This document shows positions 54,578-62,986 of a stretch of 64,000 bases of DNA, piece after piece. This DNA comes from Acidobacteriota bacterium (lineage in GTDB: Bacteria > Acidobacteriota > Aminicenantia > Aminicenantales > Saccharicenantaceae). The first letter of the stretch is position 1, and each line of letters opens with the position of its first letter. The notes beneath the pieces are model-generated. The model saw only the letters and a program-made list of their open reading frames with translations, was not told where the DNA came from and searched no databases. The stretch is from assembly GCA_029569255.1 (NCBI GenBank), contig JAKQUO010000008.1, positions 1-64,000 of the forward strand. The letters are read 5' to 3'. The position numbers and the translations under genes were made by a program.

Positions 54578-55840
54578 CTAGAATTCGTAGGTCACGAAGG
54601 CGCCGGCGAAAGTCCGGCGGATGTCGAAGCCCGGGGCGTTCGACTCCCGGGCGTAGACGTTGAAGGTCAGGCCCAGGCCGGCCGTCCCGCCGAGGCGGAC
54701 GACCGGGCCGGCGGAGAACACCCGGTCGTCGTCGCGGCGGCGGTCGACGACGACCGGGCCGCCCCCCGTCCAGACCGTCTGCGGCCCGGGGTAGGTCATC
54801 GCGCCGAGCTGGACGCCGGCGTCGAGGCGGAGGAACGGGGCGACGTAGAGCGACAGCCGGGCCCGGGCCCGGCTGTCGATGTAGTAGTAGGCGGTCTCGA
54901 TGTAGGAGAAGGCGTTGTCGCGCCCGTAGCCCAGGGTGACGGCCGCCCGGCCCAGGCGGACGGTCGCTTCCGAGGCCGCGACCAGGCCGGCGAAGGGCTC
55001 CCGGCCGGCCGCGTCGGGCCGGAAGGCCTTCCAGCCCAGCCGGACCGTCCCCCGGGCCCGGCCCGTGAGCGGGAAGCGCAGGCCTCCGGCCACGGCGACG
55101 GCCTCGGCGTCGCGCCAGGCCGATTCCGCGTGGGCGAAGGCGTAACGCGTCCATTCGACGACGGCGAACAGGCGGCTCGCGGAGAAGACGCGGTAATGGA
55201 TCTCGAGCCCGGCCGAGACCTCCCGGCGGTCGAGGGCCCGGCCGTAGATGTCGTCCGGGGCGCCGGAGGCGACGTCCTTGTAGCGGAAGTCGTCCACCCG
55301 GCCGGTGAGGCCGAGGGCCGTGCCGCGCGGCGTCTCGAAGAAGAGCGCCGCCGTCCCCCCCGCGGAGGAGTCCCGGATGCGGCGGTCGAGCTCGCTCATG
55401 ACGCGCCGGACGTGTCTGTCGGCATGATAGCCGCCCCCGAGCGAGAGGCCCCGGAGGAGCCGCAGGCGCAGGCCGGCGGAGAAGCTGTGGGTGAACGCCC
55501 TCAGGCCCTTCTCCCGGCCGTAGAAGACGTACTCGGGGTTCTCCGTGAAGGACAGGAGGGCCGCGCGGCCGACGGGCCAGAAGCCCCGGAGCTCCGGCGA
55601 CAGGGTCGCGGTCATGTCGGCGACGGCCTCCCCGTCCTCGCCCCGGTAATAGACGTTCGAGTCGTAGCCGGCCTCGGTCAGCCGGAACCGGGGAACGAGC
55701 CGCAGGGGGCCGAGGCGCAGCCGGACGCTTTCGGCGGCCGCGGCCTCCTCGTCGAAGCTCCGGAAGGACTGCCCGGGCAGGCGGACGGCCGCGGCGAGCA
55801 GGACGAGGGCCGCCGCGGCGGCGGGGAACGCTCTGGTCAT
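54578..55840 (-). CDS. Outer-membrane beta-barrel protein of the exopolysaccharide locus
   Basis: A 420-residue exported protein with a signal peptide (1 to about 24) and many amphipathic beta strands. It ends with GAFVTYEF, a C-terminal aromatic residue as required for barrel insertion. The start of the mature part (RLRLGPLRLVPRFRLTEAGY-DSNVYY) resembles outer-membrane beta-barrel proteins (OMP_b-brl_2-like) encoded beside Wza and Wzc in loci without a full Wza pore. It could provide the outer-membrane passage for the polymer; this is inferred from position directly ahead of the short Wza-like gene, 38 bases apart. Confidence 0.78.
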   Translation of the reverse strand: MTRAFPAAAAALVLLAAAVRLPGQSFRSFDEEAAAAESVRLRLGPLRLVPRFRLTEAGYDSNVYYRGEDGEAVADMTATLSPELRGFWPVGRAALLSFTENPEYVFYGREKGLRAFTHSFSAGLRLRLLRGLSLGGGYHADRHVRRVMSELDRRIRDSSAGGTAALFFETPRGTALGLTGRVDDFRYKDVASGAPDDIYGRALDRREVSAGLEIHYRVFSASRLFAVVEWTRYAFAHAESAWRDAEAVAVAGGLRFPLTGRARGTVRLGWKAFRPDAAGREPFAGLVAASEATVRLGRAAVTLGYGRDNAFSYIETAYYYIDSRARARLSLYVAPFLRLDAGVQLGAMTYPGPQTVWTGGGPVVVDRRRDDDRVFSAGPVVRLGGTAGLGLTFNVYARESNAPGFDIRRTFAGAFVTYEF

Positions 55841-55857
55841 TGTCCGAAGGTCCGGCG

Positions 55858-57042
55858 TCAGGACGCGCAGAAAGGCCCGAGGCGGTCCCGGACGTCGCGG
55901 AAGAAGCTCATGAACGACAGTCTCCGGAGGAGGGCGAAGATGAGATCGCTGTGGCGGTCGAAGTCGGCCGTGGCCCGGATGATGGGCACGAGGCCGTCGG
56001 TCCGGGCCAGCTCGAACAGGCTCTCGATGCGGCCGTCGCTGAGACGGGCGCACATCCTGCGGGTGAGCTGGCCGACCAGGATCTCCCGGCTGAGGAGCTC
56101 CTTCCAGCGCCGCTCGTAGGCGGCCAGGTCGGCCGGCCCGAAAGCGGCCCGGCGGAAGCAGTCGAGGGCCGTCCCGGCGGCCAGGTCGGCGCAGGCGAGG
56201 CCGTAGCTGATGCCGCCGCCGGTCGTCGTCTTGGTCTGGCCGGCCGCCTCCCCCACGGCCAGGACGCGGTCGCCGCAGGTCCTGGGGAGGAGACCCTGGG
56301 CCACGGGCCTCACCCGGACCGGCCCCTCCTCGCGGACGGACGGGCCGCCGAGAGAGCGGTCGACGAAGGCCCGGAGGCGGGCCTTGGGGTCCTTGCGGGT
56401 CAGGAGGCCGACCCGGGCCCGCCCCGGCCCGGCGGGGACGGACCAGGCGAAGGCGCCCGGCGCGACCTCGCGTCCGAAGTAGAGCGCCGCCGTCGCCGCG
56501 CCGGGGTGCGCGCACTCGACCTGGGCGCCCATCAGGAAGTCGGCCGGGGCCGACAGGCCGAGCCTCTTCTGGAGGGCGAAGTCGACGCCGGTGGCCAGGA
56601 CGAGGAGCTTCGCCCGCTCCCGCTCGAGGCCGCCGTCGCGGTGCCGGACCGCGACCTCGACGCCGCCGGGCCCGGCCGCGGCGCCCTCGACCCGGGCGCC
56701 GCAGACGACGACCGCCCCGGCCGCGGCGGCCGCCTCGGCCAGCCCCCCGTCGAAGCGCTCCCGGTCGACGATGCAGGCGAACGGCCGGGGGTGGGTGTAG
56801 ACGAACTCGGTCTCGCGAGGCGAGACCAGCCGGACCGTCTGCATCTCCCCGACGACGGCGCCCCGGTCGAGGCCGAACGCGCCGAAAACCTCGCGGCCGA
56901 CGATGCCGGTGCAGACGACGGCCTCCCCGACCCGGGCCTTCCGCTCGAGGACGCGGACCTCGAGCCCGGCCGCGGCCAGCCGCGCGGCGACGCGCAGGCC
57001 GCTGGGGCCGGCGCCGGCCACGATCACATCCGCCGTCCTCAT
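55858..57042 (-). CDS. Geranylgeranyl reductase-family FAD oxidoreductase
   Basis: A 394-residue flavoprotein. The FAD-binding Rossmann motif is DVIVAGAGPSGLRVAARLAA, followed by LERKARVGEAVVC. AFAWSVPAGPGRARVGLL corresponds to the family's substrate-site YxWxFP segment, and GDRVLAVGEAAGQTKTTTGG with GISYGL is the second FAD motif. Known relatives saturate isoprenoid double bonds in chlorophyll, archaeal lipids and dolichol-type carriers. In an exopolysaccharide locus it could reduce the polyprenyl carrier lipid or another lipid; that is inference. The ATG at 57042 is followed at once by the Rossmann strand. It precedes the barrel gene by 17 bases. Confidence 0.85.
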   Translation of the reverse strand: MRTADVIVAGAGPSGLRVAARLAAAGLEVRVLERKARVGEAVVCTGIVGREVFGAFGLDRGAVVGEMQTVRLVSPRETEFVYTHPRPFACIVDRERFDGGLAEAAAAAGAVVVCGARVEGAAAGPGGVEVAVRHRDGGLERERAKLLVLATGVDFALQKRLGLSAPADFLMGAQVECAHPGAATAALYFGREVAPGAFAWSVPAGPGRARVGLLTRKDPKARLRAFVDRSLGGPSVREEGPVRVRPVAQGLLPRTCGDRVLAVGEAAGQTKTTTGGGISYGLACADLAAGTALDCFRRAAFGPADLAAYERRWKELLSREILVGQLTRRMCARLSDGRIESLFELARTDGLVPIIRATADFDRHSDLIFALLRRLSFMSFFRDVRDRLGPFCAS

Positions 57043-57297
57043 GTTCTGTGTCCTTTTAGCCCAAGTCGCCGGTCATAATCAATATCGAAGCCGATATTCC
57101 GCCGCGAGCGCATATCCGAGCCCCGGGACCGGGAAGCCGGAAGAGGCCGCGGAAGAAGGGGTTGAGGGGCATCCTAGAAGCGAGCATGAAGCGGTGAATT
57201 AGCCGGCCTCGGTACGGAGACCTAAGAACGGGCTCCGGACCGGGACGGCGTGAAGATTCACCGCGGCGGGCGGAACGGAACATCGGCGGCTTCATGA
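57043..57297. other. Intergenic stretch inside the exopolysaccharide locus
   Basis: About 255 bases between the phosphoglycosyltransferase fusion and the flavoprotein gene, both on the minus strand. It is less GC-rich than the flanks. I see no gene or strong hairpin; a promoter for the FAD-OMP-Wza-Wzc part may lie here. Confidence 0.4.
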
Positions 57298-58386
57298 TCA
57301 GACCTTGGGCTGCCTCGATTCCCACTTGCCGCGGAGCGTGATCCAGAACGACAGGGCGATGAGCCGCAGGTCGAGCCCGAAGCTCCGCTTGCGGATATAG
57401 AGAAGATCGCAGCGGAACTTCTTCCGCCGCGGCGTCTCGCCCGGCAGGAAAACCTGGGTCAATCCGGTGAGCCCGGGCCGGACGGCGTGGCGGGCCTCGT
57501 AGCCGGGGATCCCGGCGATCGGGACCGCCTCGGCCCCGCCGTTCACTTCCTTCTCGTTCGGCCGGAGGGCGCGGGGGCCGACGAAGCTCATGTCGCCCTT
57601 GAAGATGTTGACGAGCTGGGGCAGCTCGTCCATGGCCGTGGCCCGGAGAACGCGGCCGGCCCGGGTCACCCGCGGATCGCCGGCCACGGCCTGGACAGGC
57701 CCGCTCCCCTTCTCCGCGTCCCGGACCATGGACCGGAACTTGAGAGCCTTGAAGGTCCGGCCCCCGAGGCCGACCCGCTCCTGGGCGTAGAAGGCCGGGC
57801 CGCCGTCCTCGAGCCGGACGGCCAGCGGGATGACGATCCAGAGCGGCAGAGAGACGAGGAGCCCGAGGCCCGAGAGGGCGACATCGAACGGCCGCTTGAG
57901 CCAGAGCAGGCGCCCGGCCGGGCCCAGCGGGTCGGCGTCGCGGCGCTTCCCGGTCCGGGCCAGGAGCCCGACCGTGGCCAGGATGCCGGCCGTGTCCACG
58001 GCCCAGTCGAACGGGCTGCCGTAGCGGCCGCGGACGAACGACTGGAGGAACTCGTCGACGAAGCCGTAGGCGATGGCCGCGCCCGCGGCCAGGAGCCCGG
58101 CCCGCCTCGACCAGTGCGGTCCGCGGCCGCCGCGGAAGGCCCGGTAGAGGAGGTAGGCGAGGAGGCCGTACTCGATGAAATGCAGCGTCTTGCGGAAGAC
58201 GATGTAGGCCGCGGCGACCGCGGGCCCGGAGGCGCGCGGCGCGAGCCAGCGGACAACGAGGACAAAGACCTCGTAGATGCGGCTCGAGGCGAAGGCCCTG
58301 TTGCCGACCGGGAAGATGAAGGCCATCCACAGGAGCGGCGGCAGGACATAGGCGGCGAACTTGCGCGCGGCGGCTTTCTTGCTCAT
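57298..58386 (-). CDS. VanZ-like domain fused to initiating phosphoglycosyltransferase
   Basis: A two-domain membrane protein. Residues 1 to about 145 carry four hydrophobic helices in the VanZ-like arrangement, with FRKTLHFIEYGLLAYLLYRA and AIAYGFVDEFLQSFVRGRYG (the conserved H-x-x-E and D-E-x-x-Q). Residues about 160-362 are a bacterial sugar transferase that starts polymer synthesis by putting a sugar phosphate on the polyprenyl carrier: LKRPFDVALSGLGLLVSLPL, FKALKFRSM, MDELPQLVNIFKGDMSFVGP with the catalytic DE, and RPGLTGLTQV. The fusion is unusual; no stop or frameshift separates the halves. It overlaps the upstream glycosyltransferase as ATGA. Confidence 0.9.
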   Translation of the reverse strand: MSKKAAARKFAAYVLPPLLWMAFIFPVGNRAFASSRIYEVFVLVVRWLAPRASGPAVAAAYIVFRKTLHFIEYGLLAYLLYRAFRGGRGPHWSRRAGLLAAGAAIAYGFVDEFLQSFVRGRYGSPFDWAVDTAGILATVGLLARTGKRRDADPLGPAGRLLWLKRPFDVALSGLGLLVSLPLWIVIPLAVRLEDGGPAFYAQERVGLGGRTFKALKFRSMVRDAEKGSGPVQAVAGDPRVTRAGRVLRATAMDELPQLVNIFKGDMSFVGPRALRPNEKEVNGGAEAVPIAGIPGYEARHAVRPGLTGLTQVFLPGETPRRKKFRCDLLYIRKRSFGLDLRLIALSFWITLRGKWESRQPKV

Positions 58387-59597
58387 CGGGCGACCATGGA
58401 CCTCAGGAGCATATCATAATCGCGGAGGACTTTGTCCTTGGCGAAGCGCTCGACGACGTAGGCCCGGGCGTTCAGGCCGAGCGCCCGGCGCCGGTCCGGG
58501 GAGGCCGCGAGCCCGCGCACGGCCGCGGCGATCGCGGCCGGGTCGTCCGGCGGGGCGGCGACGCCGCAGTCGCGCTCTCGGAGGAGCGCCGCGACCTCGG
58601 AGCCGGGCGCGGCCAGGCCGAGGACGGGCCGGCCGGCGGCCATGAAGGTGTAGAGCTTGGATGGCACCGACAGGTCCGACTTGCCGCGGTCGAGCGGCAC
58701 CAGCAGGACATCGCTCGAGGCCAGGAGAGCGGGGAGGTCGCGGTAGGGCTGGAAGGGCAGGAAGAGGACGTTCCCGAGGCCGAGGGCGGCGGCCCGTTCG
58801 CGGACGGCCTCCTTCCTCAGCCCCTCGCCGACGACGACGAAGAGGACGTCCGGCTCGCCGGAGAGGAGCTTGGCCGCCTCGAGGGCCCGGCCCAGGGCCC
58901 GGTCGCTGCTGATGCTGATCGTGCCCGAGTACATGACCACGAACTTCCCGGCCAGGCCGTGCCGCCGGGCGACGGGGTTGTCCTTGGGGCCGGGCCTGAC
59001 GGCGTCCGTGTCCACCCAGTTGGGCAGGAGGGCGATCTTCCGCTCCGGCACGCCCTTCCCCCGGAGGTTCCGGGCGAAGTCGTCGCTGATGACGGCGATG
59101 CGGTCGGCCAGGCCGTAGACCCAGCGCTCGAGCGCCTTGGCGAAGGCGATGCCGGCGGGATTCCGCAGGATGCCGGACTCGATGGCCAGGTCGGGGTGGA
59201 TGTCCTGGACGTTGACCAGGACCCGGGCCCGGCCGAGCGTCCGGGCCAGGAAGGCCGGCAGGCCCAGCTGGAGGGGCGGCGTCCGCAGGAACAGGACGTC
59301 GCCCGGCCGGACCGACAGGAGGTTGACCAGGGCCCCGGCCGTGTAGACGTTCCAGGCCAGGAGCCGGCCGAGCGGACGAGGCGTCGCCGGCGCCCAGAAC
59401 CGCTTCACGGTGAAGCCGCCGGCGTCGCGCCGGGAATAGAATAGCCCGCGGAACTCCTCTCCCCGTTCGCGCGGCATGGTCGTCACGACCTCGACCTCGT
59501 GGCCGGCCGCGGCCAGGCCGCGGGCCAGCTCGTCCATGAGGACGGGGGCGCTGCCGAAGTCCGGCAGGTAATACATCGTGTGGAGGAAGACCCTCAC
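58383..59597 (-). CDS. Glycosyltransferase family 4 (WbuB-like)
   Basis: Adds a sugar in polysaccharide repeat-unit assembly in the cytoplasm. The N-terminal acceptor domain begins VFLHTMYYLPDFGSAPVLMD. DVLFLRTPPLQLGLPAFLA and NVQDIHPDLAIESGIL are typical of the WbuB/L-fucosamine-transferase group. The donor domain has FVVMYSGTISIS and then SSDVLLVPLDRGKSDLSVPS-KLYTFMAAGRPVLG, where the E-x7-E motif of other GT4 enzymes is modified. Length is 404 residues. It starts with GTG overlapping the O-antigen-ligase stop as GTGA and ends overlapping the VanZ-phosphoglycosyltransferase start. Confidence 0.88.
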   Translation of the reverse strand: MRVFLHTMYYLPDFGSAPVLMDELARGLAAAGHEVEVVTTMPRERGEEFRGLFYSRRDAGGFTVKRFWAPATPRPLGRLLAWNVYTAGALVNLLSVRPGDVLFLRTPPLQLGLPAFLARTLGRARVLVNVQDIHPDLAIESGILRNPAGIAFAKALERWVYGLADRIAVISDDFARNLRGKGVPERKIALLPNWVDTDAVRPGPKDNPVARRHGLAGKFVVMYSGTISISSDRALGRALEAAKLLSGEPDVLFVVVGEGLRKEAVRERAAALGLGNVLFLPFQPYRDLPALLASSDVLLVPLDRGKSDLSVPSKLYTFMAAGRPVLGLAAPGSEVAALLRERDCGVAAPPDDPAAIAAAVRGLAASPDRRRALGLNARAYVVERFAKDKVLRDYDMLLRSMVAR

Positions 59598-60796
59598 GGC
59601 CGCGGCTCCGGGTTCTCCAGGGCCCATTGATAGAGGTAGGCGGCGGCCGGGACGGCGAGGAGCAGGTCGACGCCGTAGAACGCGGCCGTCGACTCGAACA
59701 GGCTCCGGACCGAAAGGAAGCCGAGGAGGAGCGCCGACTGGGTGAGGAGGGGCCGGTCGGCGCCGCCGGCCGTCCGGACGCGGCGAAGGACGCCGCCCCG
59801 CCACAGGAAGGCCCAGAGCGCGGCGACGGCCGCGGCGAAGAGCAGGGCCCCGGGGACGCCCGCTTGGATGGCGGCGTGGAGGTAGGAGTTGTGCATGTGC
59901 TGGGAATCCAAGAGCAGCCGGTCGGCGTGGAAGCCCCAGCCCAGGACGGGCGACCCGCCGATCGCGGCCAGGCCCTTCTGCCAGGTCGTCTCCCGGCCGG
60001 TCAGGAAGACGAGCGAGCCCAGGTCGCCCTTGGCCCGCCAGGTGAACCCGGAGACCCAGATGGCGTAGGCGGCCGCCGGGCCGGCGACGAGGAACTTCAG
60101 GCTGACGCCGCGGACGACGACGAAGAGCATGCCGGCCACGGCCAGGCCCAGGAGCGCCGACCGCGACTGGGTCTGCATGAGGACGAAGAAGGCCGGCGGC
60201 GCGAGGGCCAGCCAGAGCAGACGCTTGGCCGGCCGGGACGAGGCCAGGGCGACGAAGGCGGAGATGAGGACGACGACGGCGTAGCGGCCGACGCCGTTGG
60301 CCCGGACCTCGCCGAGGCCGAAGGGCATCTGATAGATCATGTAGCGGGTCGAGCGTCCGAAGCCGAAGCGGACCGCCTCGGGCAGGACCGCCAGGAGAAG
60401 GAGGACGACGACGGCGGTGTTGACGCGGAGAAGGGCCCGGAGGACGGGCAGGGGCTCGGGCCGCTCGACGACGAACCAGGCGACGAGAAGCGGCGAGAGG
60501 TAGGCCGAGCACCAGTAGACGGCCGTCGCCGGCTCCGGAGACAGCGCGACCGACGAGACGAAGCCCAGGAGGCCGTAATAGGACATGAACCCGAGCGCGG
60601 TCCAGCCGAAGCGGTAGCGCGCCCGCGCGGCCAGGGCCCAGAGAAGGCAGATGTAGGCCGCGGCCACCGGCAGGAGGGCCCGGAGGCCCTGGACGAGGGC
60701 CAGGCGGTCGTGGACCGAAGGGAACGGGACGAGGTTGTAGGGCCCGGTGAACATCCCGCCCCAGACGAGCGCCCACAGGACGAGCGAAGGGGTCAC
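59594..60796 (-). CDS. O-antigen ligase / Wzy-type membrane protein (second)
   Basis: A 400-residue polytopic protein with about ten helices. The family block FVLMQTQSRSALLGLAVAGM and the periplasmic loop with GSPVLGWGFHADRLLLDSQH-MHNSYLHAAIQAGVPGALLF carry the conserved arginine and the H-N-S-Y segment of O-antigen ligase/polymerases. It starts with GTG overlapping the GT4 stop as GTGA. It differs clearly from the other member at 50.0-51.4 kb, so one may polymerise and the other ligate or transfer the glycan. Confidence 0.88.
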   Translation of the reverse strand: MTPSLVLWALVWGGMFTGPYNLVPFPSVHDRLALVQGLRALLPVAAAYICLLWALAARARYRFGWTALGFMSYYGLLGFVSSVALSPEPATAVYWCSAYLSPLLVAWFVVERPEPLPVLRALLRVNTAVVVLLLLAVLPEAVRFGFGRSTRYMIYQMPFGLGEVRANGVGRYAVVVLISAFVALASSRPAKRLLWLALAPPAFFVLMQTQSRSALLGLAVAGMLFVVVRGVSLKFLVAGPAAAYAIWVSGFTWRAKGDLGSLVFLTGRETTWQKGLAAIGGSPVLGWGFHADRLLLDSQHMHNSYLHAAIQAGVPGALLFAAAVAALWAFLWRGGVLRRVRTAGGADRPLLTQSALLLGFLSVRSLFESTAAFYGVDLLLAVPAAAYLYQWALENPEPRP

Positions 60797-62076
60797 GGGC
60801 GCTCCTCCCGGCGGGGCGGCCGGCCCGCCAGGGCGTCGGCGTAGATCGCCCGGAGCCTCTCGCCGAGGCGGCCCCACTCGTAGAACGACTCGGCCCTGGC
60901 CCTGGCCTCCCGGCCCATCCGGTCCCGCAGGCCCGGGTCGCGCCGGAGCTTCTCCAGGGCGGCGGCCAGTCCGGCCGCGACCGCGCCGGGCCGGCCCGGC
61001 CGGACCTTGACGCCCCAGCCGTCCCGGACGTGGAGCCCGGGGCCGGCCAGGTCCAGGCAGACGACGGGCAGGCCGCAGGCCATGGCCTCGACGACGACCG
61101 CGCCTCCCCCGTCGCGCAAGGACGGGAAAAGGAACACGTCGCTTCGCCTCATTTTGACGAAAATCTCGGACCGGGGCGACCACGGCGCCCAGGCCAGGCC
61201 GTCGGAGACCCCGAGACGGGCGGCCAGCGCCTCGAGCCGCGGCTTCTCCGGACCCTCGCCCACGAGCTCGAGGACGGCCCCCGGGGCGGTCTCCCGCAGG
61301 AGGCCCAGGGCTTCGAGGGCCAACGGCAGTCCCTTGATCGGGTCGAAGCGTCCGACGTAGAGCAGGCGGAAGCCGTCGCGGCGGCCCGGGGCCGGCGGCT
61401 CGGCCGCAAGGTCGCGCCGGTCGATGCCGTTGACCGGGAAGGGGACGATCTTCTCCCGCCACTTCGAAAGGACCGCCTCGGTCTCCCGGTTGCAGACGAG
61501 GATGGCCGACGCCTTGGCGGCCGTGCGGCGGCGGGCCGGCGTCGCCCGCCAGACGTTCTGCAGCCGGACCCTCGAGCGCTCCTGGCGCCGGTCGCGCCGG
61601 GCCAGCGTCGGCATGAGCTCGCGGGGGACCTTCTGCCCGCCGCCGACCGGGCCCCAGACGAACGGGACCGGGAGGGACGGGGCGGCGTAGCTCGGCATCC
61701 AGTCGTTCGAGAAGGTGATCTGGTGGAAGAGGTCGAACGGCCGGCGCCGGTGGAGCTCGCGGGCCGCCTTGGCCGCGGCTTTCTGCCAGAGGTAATAATA
61801 AACGCGCGTGCCGAGGTGACGGTCCCGCAGGACCTCGTGGAGGCGCGGCGGCAGGTCGACGTAGTGGACCTCGGCCGGGCGGCCGTCCGGGGCCGCGAGC
61901 GTCCCTTCGAGGCCGTCCCGGTTGAAGCCCCAGGTGATCAGATGGAGGTCGGCGAAGGCGGCGATCTCCCGGGCCAGGTTCCAGCCCAGGATGGCCTCGC
62001 CGGGGAAATGGGCCGTCGCCGGGCGGGGATGGCAGGCGTACGCCGACGCGAGGACCCTGGGGCGGAGCGTGCTCAT
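60793..62076 (-). CDS. Glycosyltransferase family 4
   Basis: A retaining GT-B glycosyltransferase of 427 residues. The acceptor half has RVLASAYACHPRPATAHFPG-EAILGWN and PFVWGPVGGGQKVPREL. The donor half begins FRLLYVGRFDPIKGLPLALE, followed by LELVGEGPEKPRLEALAARL and VFLFPSLRDGGGAVVVEAMA-CGLPVV. That last segment holds the GT4 nucleotide-sugar motif with the glutamate before AMA and a glycine replacing the first glutamate. It overlaps the O-antigen-ligase-type gene by 4 bases and follows the GT2 gene by 4 bases. Confidence 0.9.
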   Translation of the reverse strand: MSTLRPRVLASAYACHPRPATAHFPGEAILGWNLAREIAAFADLHLITWGFNRDGLEGTLAAPDGRPAEVHYVDLPPRLHEVLRDRHLGTRVYYYLWQKAAAKAARELHRRRPFDLFHQITFSNDWMPSYAAPSLPVPFVWGPVGGGQKVPRELMPTLARRDRRQERSRVRLQNVWRATPARRRTAAKASAILVCNRETEAVLSKWREKIVPFPVNGIDRRDLAAEPPAPGRRDGFRLLYVGRFDPIKGLPLALEALGLLRETAPGAVLELVGEGPEKPRLEALAARLGVSDGLAWAPWSPRSEIFVKMRRSDVFLFPSLRDGGGAVVVEAMACGLPVVCLDLAGPGLHVRDGWGVKVRPGRPGAVAAGLAAALEKLRRDPGLRDRMGREARARAESFYEWGRLGERLRAIYADALAGRPPRREERP

Positions 62077-62080
62077 GGCG

Positions 62081-62986
62081 TCATTCGGGGACGATGATCG
62101 ACCTCGCCAGGCCGACGGCGTTGCCGAAGGCCCGGGCCAGGAAAGAGGCGTCTCCGCGCCGGACCGCCAGGCCGAGGCTCATCAGCAGCCGCGCGGCGAG
62201 CGCCGCCCGGCACCTGGCGGGCGAGAGCTCGACGTGTTTCCCGACGAAATGGACCCGGTTGAGGACCTCGCGGAGGCCGAAGACATAGGCGCCGCCGCGG
62301 CCGCCGTCGGCCGGGAGGTGCCGGTAGCCCGCGCTCGCGGCGACGGCCAGCCGGTAGACCCGGCCGACCCGGTAGCTGAAATCGAGGTCCTCGAGGTAGC
62401 TGTAGCCGGAGTACCACTCGTCGAAGCGGTGGCCGCCGAAGATCTCCCGGCGCCAGACCGAGGCCCCGGTCGGCAGCCACTCGGCCCAGGCGGTCGCCTC
62501 GACGCGGCCGAGCATCGTCTGGAAGCCCGAGGCGGTGACGGCGCCGCGGCGGCGGGCGTAGAGGCCGAGGGCCTCGGCCAAGGGCGTCCGCTTGAGCCCG
62601 GCCAGGCCGAGCGGCGGATGGTTGAGCATGTTGAAGGCCGCCCCGCCGAGCTCGGGGCCGAACTCGTCGAAGAAACGCAGCATCTCCGCGACGGCCGCCG
62701 GCTCGAGGACGGCGTCGTCGTCGACGAAGCCGACGAGATCGATGTCCGGCCCGATCGCGTCGAGGCCGAGGTTGCGTTGGCGCGTCGCCGAGGCCACCGG
62801 CGACGGGACGTGCCGCAGGACGGGCCGCGGCGGCCGCGGGCCCGCGGGCGGGGCGGGCCGGGCGCCGGCGTCGACGACGACGACCTCGTCGGGAGGGCGC
62901 GTCTGGGCGACGAGGCTCCGCCAGAGACGGGCCAGCTCCTCGGGCCGGTCCTTGGTGGCGACGACGAAAGAGATCCTAGACGGCAC
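62081..62986 (-). CDS. Glycosyltransferase family 2
   Basis: An inverting GT-A glycosyltransferase of 301 residues. RISFVVATKDRPEELARLWR is the nucleotide-binding beginning, VASATRQRNLGLD follows, and VGFVDDDAVLEPAAV contains the D-x-D metal motif. YSYLEDLDFSYRVGR has the ED catalytic-base motif. It starts with GTG behind GGAGG and overlaps the preceding glycosyltransferase stop by 11 bases. No membrane segments are clear apart from a weak C-terminal hydrophobic helix. Confidence 0.9.
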   Translation of the reverse strand: MPSRISFVVATKDRPEELARLWRSLVAQTRPPDEVVVVDAGARPAPPAGPRPPRPVLRHVPSPVASATRQRNLGLDAIGPDIDLVGFVDDDAVLEPAAVAEMLRFFDEFGPELGGAAFNMLNHPPLGLAGLKRTPLAEALGLYARRRGAVTASGFQTMLGRVEATAWAEWLPTGASVWRREIFGGHRFDEWYSGYSYLEDLDFSYRVGRVYRLAVAASAGYRHLPADGGRGGAYVFGLREVLNRVHFVGKHVELSPARCRAALAARLLMSLGLAVRRGDASFLARAFGNAVGLARSIIVPE

